A stretch of DNA of 6,483 nucleotides from CALLVF01 sp964632205 (GTDB taxonomy: Bacteria > Patescibacteriota > Microgenomatia > UBA1406 > GWC2-37-13): NCBI GenBank assembly GCA_964632205.1, contig CAZWBE010000019.1:1-6483 (forward strand), given 5' to 3'. Made by a program: the position numbers and the translations under genes. Position 1 is the first letter of the stretch; each line of letters starts with the position of its first letter. The notes beneath the pieces were generated by a model. That model was not told the origin of the DNA and did not search any database. It saw nothing but the letters and a program-made list of their open reading frames with translations. Shown piece after piece: positions 1-4,959 of this stretch.

Positions 1-1053
1 GTCTGTTAATCCACCAGTGCGCAGTCTAATACTTCCGCTTTCTGTCGCCTGTAAAACAACATCACCGCTACCGGCGGACTGAATCAAAGCAGTTTTAGCG
101 CTTGAGATAATGAAATCAGCCGAGGTATAAGTGGATCGAATTCCTGGACTAGCGACGGCAATTAACAGATTACCATCTTGATTGATAAAAGGAATATTGC
201 TTGTCCCTGTTCCTGGTGGAAAGCCTTGTAAGGTTTCGGCATTGATGGCATAACCGACATTGGCAATTTGTTGTCGAGGTGTCATTTCGGCATCGACGCC
301 AACGGTGACACCCAGATAAACATTGGCATTTTCGGTAAAGATTGAGTTGGGAATTTCTGAACCGCAAGTTTGCTGGGGAGGAGTCGGTGAATATCCGGAG
401 CCACCAATCAAGACATTAAAAATACCATCTTGATCAGGCGTGATAGAACAGGCGCCGGAGTCATAAAGAGCTGATCCACCGGTGGCGACATTATAAAGTC
501 TAAAACGTACGTTCGTAGCGGTAGTAATTGGATTGCCAAGAGAGTCAGTTAGACGGCCTTGAAAAGAAAGCAGGCGACCAGCCCGGGTTAAATTTTGAGG
601 ATAAGCAAACGTCTGTTCTTTTTTTTGAAAAAAGCGATTATATAAACCCGCTCCCAAAACAGCCATGAAAATAAGAAGAAGTAAAAAACCAATATAGTGG
701 CGGATGCCAAAAGATGAGATGGGAGATTGAAAGTTAGAGAGGGGAGTTTTTTTGGCGCTTAATGTTTTAAATTTGGCTTTTATCTTCTTTATGGCTTCTT
801 GAGGTAGATTACTTAATTTTTTAAGATAAAATTTCAATTTTTGACTTTTAATTTTTAACTGGGAATTTAAAAGGTTGTCAATCTCATCTATACTTTGCTG
901 ATAAAAAGAGAAGGAGATAATGTTTTTTTGATAAGCCCAACGGATAAACTTATCCAAAAAGCGAATTTTTCTTTCTATGACAGTGATAGATTCATGGCGG
1001 TTGATTAGCTCTTGAAAATAGCGTCGAATTGTCTCAGAGGTTATGTTATTCAT
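1..1053 (-). CDS. Membrane-anchored surface fibre protein, N-terminal part (runs off left edge)
   Basis: 351 residues are visible and the frame is open to base 1, so the C-terminus lies outside the window. Residues about 1-60 are helical and resemble the later helices of a tyrosine-recombinase core-binding domain. Residues 61-115 are a Lys-rich linker. Residues 117-138 form one membrane segment flanked by basic residues, suggesting the N-terminus is inside and the rest outside. Residues about 158-275 are the collar-type domain common in bacterial fibre proteins, with the signposts SFQGRLTDSLGNPIT, VRFRLYN, VYLGVTVG and MTPRQQIANVGYAINAE. Two cysteines (202, 230) could pair. Residues from about 285 are repetitive beta-type sequence, probably the start of a shaft. 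In this protein class the missing end is often a long shaft, sometimes with an S74-type tip; that cannot be seen here. ATG at 1053 is chosen because it includes the whole helical region; there is no clear Shine-Dalgarno. It is the third gene of the 1830-to-1 operon, 18 bases after the small gene. Confidence 0.85.
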   Translation of the reverse strand, partial: MNNITSETIRRYFQELINRHESITVIERKIRFLDKFIRWAYQKNIISFSFYQQSIDEIDNLLNSQLKIKSQKLKFYLKKLSNLPQEAIKKIKAKFKTLSAKKTPLSNFQSPISSFGIRHYIGFLLLLIFMAVLGAGLYNRFFQKKEQTFAYPQNLTRAGRLLSFQGRLTDSLGNPITTATNVRFRLYNVATGGSALYDSGACSITPDQDGIFNVLIGGSGYSPTPPQQTCGSEIPNSIFTENANVYLGVTVGVDAEMTPRQQIANVGYAINAETLQGFPPGTGTSNIPFINQDGNLLIAVASPGIRSTYTSADFIISSAKTALIQSAGSGDVVLQATESGSIRLRTGGLTD

Positions 1054-1071
1054 AGATTCTTATGATTGCTT

Positions 1072-1257
1072 TTAAGACTCTTGTAAGATATAGCGGCTTT
1101 TAAAATCCAGCCAAGCAGACTTATTCGCTTTATAGCTCTTAAAATTTCTTTCGTAAGGATTACCTTCCATGGCCGGATCAAACCAATCTTTAAGGCTTTG
1201 CCAAGCCCTATAAATTAAAATTAATAATTTATAGTTAAAAGAGAAAAATCTTTTCAT
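1072..1257 (-). CDS. Small hypothetical protein, 61 aa
   Basis: I do not recognise this protein. It is 61 residues, basic and aromatic-rich (Trp 19, 25, 49; several Phe and Tyr). Residues about 8-26 form a possible hydrophobic or amphipathic helix (KLLILIYRAWQSL). The second half is polar, with a NPYERNFKSYKANKSAW stretch. It is not a recognisable piece of a recombinase catalytic domain. It starts 9 bases after the stop of the integrase-like gene and ends 18 bases before the fibre gene. A Shine-Dalgarno-like GGTGAT lies 8 bases before its ATG, which supports it as a real translated gene. The position suggests it works with its two neighbours, perhaps as a membrane-associated accessory, but no function can be given. 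Confidence 0.6.
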   Translation of the reverse strand: MKRFFSFNYKLLILIYRAWQSLKDWFDPAMEGNPYERNFKSYKANKSAWLDFKSRYILQES

Positions 1258-1265
1258 ATTTTTTT

Positions 1266-1271
1266 ATCACC
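1266..1271 (-). promoter_or_regulatory. Ribosome binding site for the 61-aa gene
   Basis: On the minus strand GGTGAT overlaps the TGA stop of the upstream gene and sits 8 bases (AAAAAAAT) before the ATG at 1257. It can pair with the ATCACC of the usual 16S rRNA tail. It is the only convincing Shine-Dalgarno-like site at a gene start in this window. Confidence 0.5.
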
Positions 1272-1830
1272 CGCCGCCTTGGCCGTGTTTTTCTATCATG
1301 CCTAAAAATTCGCGGACATCTGCTAAGCAACTTTTAATAAATTGTTCATCAAGATTGTCTTTTTGTAGATCTTGTTGAAATAGAGAGAGGATTTTTTCAT
1401 TTCGTTCTTGACTTGATTCTTGTATTTGCTCAATTGTTGTCTCTTTTGGCTTGATGTTGCTAATATGTTTCACTGGATTTTCCTCAAGCCATTTTTGCTC
1501 AATGCTAAATGAAAAAAATTTACGCAGGCTGGAAAGACGGCGATTAATTGTTTTAATTGGGATATTATTCTCTAAAAGATAAGTTCGGTAGTGGGCGACT
1601 GTTTCTTGTTTTACCTGCTTTAATAAATCAATTGGCGATGAAAACAGAGAAAAGTCAAAATTTTTTGCCTTTAAATAAAAAATAAGCCAACCAAAAAAAT
1701 GGCGCATATCAGAGAGATAATTTTTTATTGAGATTGGGCTTAAGGCTTTTTTTGTCATTTTTTCATTTCCCGCAAGGAGGTATTCCTTGAATAAGGCTTC
1801 AAAATTATCTAGATTATACCGATTAACCAT
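1267..1830 (-). CDS. Integrase-type core-binding (SAM-like) domain protein without catalytic domain
   Basis: 187 residues. Residues about 8-125 fit the N-terminal core-binding domain of XerC/XerD-type tyrosine recombinases. A first helix SIKNYLSDMRHFFGWL lies at 34-49. A YRTYLLE helix lies at 81-87, followed by KTINRRLSSLRKFFSF (93-108) and the typical closing EENPVKHI (116-123). A full recombinase needs about 170 more residues with the Arg-His-Arg-Tyr active site. Here only a Glu/Gln-rich helical tail follows, ending in GQGGG, so strand exchange is not expected. The tail at 165-179 resembles the first helix at 35-49. The start at 1830 is set by an in-frame TGA just upstream and by a promoter placing the transcript start about 2 bases before the ATG. 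It is the first gene of a three-gene operon. It could be a remodelled adaptor or DNA-binding protein, or a truncated recombinase; the intact frame and the operon position favour a functional protein. Confidence 0.8.
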   Translation of the reverse strand: MVNRYNLDNFEALFKEYLLAGNEKMTKKALSPISIKNYLSDMRHFFGWLIFYLKAKNFDFSLFSSPIDLLKQVKQETVAHYRTYLLENNIPIKTINRRLSSLRKFFSFSIEQKWLEENPVKHISNIKPKETTIEQIQESSQERNEKILSLFQQDLQKDNLDEQFIKSCLADVREFLGMIEKHGQGGG

Positions 1831-1838
1831 ATAAAATC

Positions 1839-1868
1839 ATCATAAAACAATAATAATAAATTTGTCAA
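1839..1868 (-). promoter_or_regulatory. Sigma-70 type promoter of the integrase-like/fibre operon (leaderless)
   Basis: On the minus strand a perfect -35 TTGACA (1863-1868) is followed by an 18-base spacer and a -10 TATGAT (1839-1844, 5 of 6 matches to TATAAT). Only 8 bases separate the -10 from the ATG at 1830. The usual start point, seven bases past the -10, falls at about base 1832, giving a leader of about 2 bases. The lack of a Shine-Dalgarno at this gene agrees with a leaderless mRNA. Confidence 0.7.
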
Positions 1869-2282
1869 GAGGTATTTAGCATATATTTTGATATAGATTT
1901 TTTAAGTATTTTAAGTATAAATTTTGTTTTAAAATTTATCCTTATAGTTTTATTTAAATAAATTTAAATGAATTACCGCAAAAAGAGTCTGCTTACTTAT
2001 ATATATCATAATATATCAGCAATCTTATAGTTTTGAAGAAATAAAAATTGATTTTATTTTAAAATTAAAAAGAGCAACCAAAAAAATTTTTTTAAAATTT
2101 AAACTTTCAATCCTAAAAAGTTAACTGTTTTATTTTTTTCTTCTCTTGAAGGAAGGGTTTATTCTTGAATTTTTTTGTTACGGGCGAATTTTTTTTATGT
2201 AAAAAATAAAGAAGAAGTTTATTTTATCACTCATAAATATTAATTGCTAATTTTTTAAAAAAATTTTTTAGCTTGTTTTTGC

Positions 2283-2309
2283 GCTGTAAACGCTAAATAT
2301 GCTGTAAAT
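2283..2309. repeat. Three 9-base tandem units (GCTGTAAAY-like)
   Basis: The units are GCTGTAAAC (2283-2291), GCTAAATAT (2292-2300) and GCTGTAAAT (2301-2309). The outer two match at 8 of 9 positions and the middle one is diverged. The array stands out as the most G/C-containing patch of an otherwise A/T spacer and lies 85 bases before the Ig-like gene. It could be an operator, or chance. Confidence 0.35.
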
Positions 2310-2393
2310 AAAGGAATAAAAATACCACCTATAGTATTTAATTTTTTTTATTTTTGCTTATTTTTCCTCTTGTAATCTTTATTTATTTTTTTT

Positions 2394-2822
2394 ATGATGT
2401 TTTTATTTATGAGGAAATTCTTCTTTTTTCTTTTTATATTTTTGTTTATTTTGCTACTTTTCTCTTTATTCTTTTGGCTTTATGAGGCAAAATTTTTTGT
2501 CGGGCGGGCGGCTGTTTCTTATCAGAGTTTTTCTGTTGATAATTCTTATGTTTTTGTCACTCCCCTGCGCGCCAAAGCCAATAATCAAGAAAAAATTCGG
2601 GTGACGGTTTTTGTTTTAAATAATCAAGGATTAGGCGTGATGGGAAGAAAGGTTTTTATTGGCCGAGATCAAAATTTGATGATAGAGGAGATTCAAGCCC
2701 TTACTGATAATTTTGGTAAGGCAATTTTTGATATTGCCGGCGACAAGCCAGGGGAATATTATCTCGAGGTGAAAGTGGAAGATAAAACTCTGCCTCAAAA
2801 AGCCCACCTGTCATTTTATTAA
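2394..2822 (+). CDS. Small membrane-anchored Ig-like (Big-1/invasin-like) protein
   Basis: 142 residues. Residues 7-30 are an almost unbroken run of Phe, Leu and Ile after MRK: an uncleaved signal-anchor. The rest (about 44-142) is predicted outside the cell as a single beta-sandwich. It has the look of a bacterial Big-1/invasin Ig domain: a strand KIRVTVFVLNNQGLGVMGRKV (66-86), then the characteristic LTDNFGKAIFDI turn-and-strand (103-114), then PGEYYLEVKV (119-128). The start is uncertain: ATG at 2394, 2397 and 2409 are all in frame, and the last gives the typical MRK start. None has a Shine-Dalgarno, as the upstream DNA is T-rich. It is the only plus-strand gene and converges on the surface operon, with 52 bases between stops. 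It probably presents or supports surface structures as a single Ig module; its partner is unknown. Confidence 0.8.
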   Translation: MMFLFMRKFFFFLFIFLFILLLFSLFFWLYEAKFFVGRAAVSYQSFSVDNSYVFVTPLRAKANNQEKIRVTVFVLNNQGLGVMGRKVFIGRDQNLMIEEIQALTDNFGKAIFDIAGDKPGEYYLEVKVEDKTLPQKAHLSFY

Positions 2823-2874
2823 CCAAGAAGAGAAGAAGCGTCGTTGATAAAAAGAGACAGTTTGGTTTTGGTGA

Positions 2875-3903
2875 TTAATTTGGTTGTTTCTTTAAGTTAA
2901 TCTCTAATTTTGGTTGTCTGAGGATAATAGCCATATTTTGCCGGCGGGCGATCGCTAAGGTTTTGGGATGAAAATACCGCCTTAAAAAATAAATAACCAA
3001 ACCGATAAGCTGCAACAAAATAATCATTTCCAACAGTCGTGATTTTATTATCGCCAGGGCTATTAGGAAAAACTGGATGATTATCATCCACCAAGGGAGA
3101 ATCTTTAGGGTTAGTTTTCGGCTTTCCGGCGAGGGGTTTTTTTGATAATCAACCTGGGCAAAGAGGCGAAAAGTTTTCGCTGATGAGGAAGGCAGAGTGA
3201 CGGTAAAATTACCTTTTTCATCAACTGGCAGAGTTAAACGGGGAAAAGCGAATCCTGACTGAGTCTCAGGTTTTTGTGAGCTTGCCATGACTGGTTGAGG
3301 AAAAAAGTGAGGAATGATGATAGCAAGGGGATTTTTTATCTGATTTTGAGCTAAATTAACTGCCTTGGTTTGGTTAACAAACATTGATAGATTTACTTCA
3401 GTATTTGGTATCGTCTGGCCACTGAGGATTACTTTATCACCAATATAATAATTATTCTTATCCAAGGATAAGGTTGGTGGCATAATTACTGGCCCGATTT
3501 CCACATTATAACTAGTGGGAAAAGCCGGTAAACAAAGAGGTGAGCTTAATCTTCCCAGTTGATCTTGGGCTGTTAAACAAGCCTCCCGCGGCGAGAAAGG
3601 AGAAAAGCGGTTTTTAAAGATAAAATAACCCTCATTGTTGGCATAAGTTTGATCAAAAATTCCCAGTCCGGAAAATGTGACTAAAGCATGAGGAGAAGTG
3701 TAACCAAAAAGGGTAAAACGGAATTCACCAATAGATAAGGAGACTTCAGTGACGGAAGAAGTTGTTGATCGACCTAAAATTTTTTTTGATTCCTGACTGG
3801 TTAAAACCTGTTTTGTTAAGTGGATAAGAAGGGCTAAATAAAAAAAAACAACGATCGTCGAAAAACAAAAAAAGAGGGATTTGTTTTTAATGATTTTATT
3901 CAT
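2875..3903 (-). CDS. Membrane protein with two Ig-like/carboxypeptidase-regulatory-like domains
   Basis: 342 residues. A membrane segment lies at about 10-30. A first beta-sandwich follows at about 56-127 (FTLFGYTSPHALVTFSG at 63-79, NNEGYFIFKNRFSP at 89-102), with cysteines 109 and 124 placed to form a disulfide. A second Ig-like region at about 140-268 contains YIGDKVILSGQTIPNTEVNL (153-172) and DEKGNFTVTLP (228-238). Two more membrane segments lie at about 270-287 and 291-307, then a basic tail of 35 residues. The GYTSPHA.V and EGYF pattern is that of carboxypeptidase regulatory-like modules; I have seen similar proteins as conserved hypotheticals in Microgenomates, from memory only. The ATG overlaps the end of the upstream DUF916-like gene by 8 bases, so the two are probably translationally coupled and act together. 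It is the last gene of the operon; no terminator hairpin is visible after it. Its exact role is unknown. Confidence 0.8.
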   Translation of the reverse strand: MNKIIKNKSLFFCFSTIVVFFYLALLIHLTKQVLTSQESKKILGRSTTSSVTEVSLSIGEFRFTLFGYTSPHALVTFSGLGIFDQTYANNEGYFIFKNRFSPFSPREACLTAQDQLGRLSSPLCLPAFPTSYNVEIGPVIMPPTLSLDKNNYYIGDKVILSGQTIPNTEVNLSMFVNQTKAVNLAQNQIKNPLAIIIPHFFPQPVMASSQKPETQSGFAFPRLTLPVDEKGNFTVTLPSSSAKTFRLFAQVDYQKNPSPESRKLTLKILPWWMIIIQFFLIALAIIKSRLLEMIILLQLIGLVIYFLRRYFHPKTLAIARRQNMAIILRQPKLEINLKKQPN

Positions 3904-4936
3904 CTCTTTTCTTCAACTGCTCCTTTAAGCGGGCAATTTCCTCTTTCTCTTTTTCTATTTCTTCCTCGAGGGTTTTAGTTTTTCCCAGAGTTGTTTGATA
4001 GAAGTGACGGATAAGAAGAGTGGTGATAACAAGCATCAAAACAACAATTAAAGCCATTTTCCAGGGAAAAACCCAGATATCGGTATAAGCGGTTAAAACT
4101 TTGCCTTTTTCTCCATAAGTGGCGTTGAGTTCTAAACGATATTTGCCCAGCATTAGCTTTTTACCTAAAATGTTTTGGTAGATTCTTGAGGTGTCAGGAA
4201 AAATATTTTGTTCTTTTAACAAGCTCTTTTCGATAATTTTTCCGAACGGATTTTTTAAACTGATTTCTCCCTTAGGCGCAATGTGATAATCACCGCGATT
4301 GAGAATCTCTGTTTCCACGGCAATTGGTCCATATTCTTGAAAACCTTGTGTTTGGAATTTGGTGACAAAAGCGTTTTCTTTAATGTCGCCTTTAACTTTG
4401 ATATAAATTAATGAGGCTAAACGCGGGGTAATACCGGTACCCGCTTGATAATTTAAGTTATTGTCTTGATTAAATTTTGGTTCTTGGGTTTGAAAATAAA
4501 AGGCAACATAGCGGCCACCCGGATGGGCGTTTGGCGGTACGGTAATTTGGGCCTGAATGGAGACTTTTTCATTGGCTGGCAAAGTCACCCGTTCGTATTC
4601 AGACTTAAACCAAGAAGAGGCGGCATATTTCTCCGGAGCCGCTTGGGTGTTCTCAATCAACTCCGGCGTTCCTTGATTATCGCGGACAATAAAATCAACC
4701 AGACGGACATAGCCTGAAATTGGTTGATCGGATTGGTTGACAAAATTGGCCGTGATGGCGGTTTTTTCTCCGGGGGAGACTTCTAAAAATTGACGGGCGG
4801 GATAGACAATTAATGGGAGAATAGATTGAGCAAAGAGAGATGAGGAGAGGGTAAATAAAAGTGCGCCAATGGTAAATAAAGAGAAGAAAACGAAAAAGAT
4901 TTTTTTCATTTTTAATTTGAAATTGTCATTTTGCAT
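3896..4936 (-). CDS. DUF916/DUF3324-like WxL-interacting-type membrane protein
   Basis: 346 residues from this start. A signal peptide spans about 10-36 (KKIFFVFFSLF...SSLFA). Residues about 41-183 resemble DUF916 of WxL-interacting proteins: LIVYPARQFLEVSPGEKTA at 42-60, and PPNAHPGGRYVAFYF at 134-148. Residues about 186-290 resemble DUF3324: a GPIAVETEILNRGDYHIAPKG stretch (203-223), a FPDTSRIY segment, and LGKYRLELNATYG (263-275). A membrane segment lies at 293-311, then a highly charged coiled coil at 319-346 on the cytoplasmic side. This order matches Firmicutes WxLIPs, in which DUF916 binds peptidoglycan and DUF3324 binds the WxL partner; the match here is by eye. The start is uncertain: ATG at 4909 (residue 10) gives a cleaner MKKIFF signal peptide, and the extra nine residues look like translated spacer repeat. 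It lies between the secreted WxL-like protein and the Ig-like membrane protein, and overlaps the latter by 8 bases. Confidence 0.8.
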   Translation of the reverse strand: MQNDNFKLKMKKIFFVFFSLFTIGALLFTLSSSLFAQSILPLIVYPARQFLEVSPGEKTAITANFVNQSDQPISGYVRLVDFIVRDNQGTPELIENTQAAPEKYAASSWFKSEYERVTLPANEKVSIQAQITVPPNAHPGGRYVAFYFQTQEPKFNQDNNLNYQAGTGITPRLASLIYIKVKGDIKENAFVTKFQTQGFQEYGPIAVETEILNRGDYHIAPKGEISLKNPFGKIIEKSLLKEQNIFPDTSRIYQNILGKKLMLGKYRLELNATYGEKGKVLTAYTDIWVFPWKMALIVVLMLVITTLLIRHFYQTTLGKTKTLEEEIEKEKEEIARLKEQLKKRDE

Positions 4937-4959
4937 TTTGATTTTTGCTTTTTGAATTT
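4910..4959 (-). repeat. CAAAA-word low-complexity spacer
   Basis: On the minus strand the gap after the 492-aa gene, up to the ATG at 4909, is made of repeated words such as AATTCAAAAAGC, AAAAATCAAAATGC, AAAATGACAATTTC and AAATTAAAAATG. I recall similar word repeats in spacers of Patescibacteria and other candidate phyla, but cannot check that here. No Shine-Dalgarno is present. If the gene starts at 4936, the first nine residues (MQNDNFKLK) are encoded by this repeat. Confidence 0.45.

Larger units (their letters stand above)
1831..2393. other. Long AT-rich intergenic region between divergent genes
   Basis: 563 bases, overwhelmingly A and T, with no credible coding frame on either strand. 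The left end holds the leaderless promoter for the minus-strand operon. The right part holds a 9-base tandem repeat (2283-2309) and presumably the promoter of the plus-strand Ig-like gene, for which no clear -35/-10 pair is visible. Two weak A/T inverted repeats occur: AAAATAAA/TTTATTTT at 2203-2225 and GCTAA/TTAGC at 2246-2272. No tRNA, riboswitch or intrinsic terminator was recognised. Confidence 0.6.

Noticed and set aside
170..367. Minus-strand 65-aa open frame
   Set aside because: Lies inside the fibre gene on the same strand in another frame; its Arg/Cys/Ser-rich translation is typical of a shadow frame.
1..1053. Prophage tail-fibre gene
   Set aside because: The collar motifs occur in phage fibres, but the membrane segment, the N-terminal helical domain and the absence of any phage structural gene nearby fit a cellular surface protein better.
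2203..2225. Inverted repeat AAAATAAA / TTTATTTT with a 7-base loop
   Set aside because: A/T only, so a weak hairpin, and expected by chance in such a biased spacer; not a terminator.
2330..2383. Candidate promoters for the plus-strand Ig-like gene (TATAGT at 2330; TTGCTT/TTTATT at 2354-2383)
   Set aside because: The first lacks a -35 and the second has poor matches in both boxes; neither stands out in such A/T DNA.
2823..2903. Possible terminator between the convergent genes
   Set aside because: Only short ACCAA/TTGGT and GATTAA/TTAATC pairs with long loops, no G/C stem and no suitable T-run on either strand.
2897..3094. Minus-strand 65-aa open frame
   Set aside because: Overlaps the C-terminal membrane segments of the two-Ig membrane protein in another frame; no protein character of its own.
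4466..4717. Plus-strand 83-aa open frame
   Set aside because: Antisense to the DUF916-like gene, whose domain pattern is clear; no supporting start signal.
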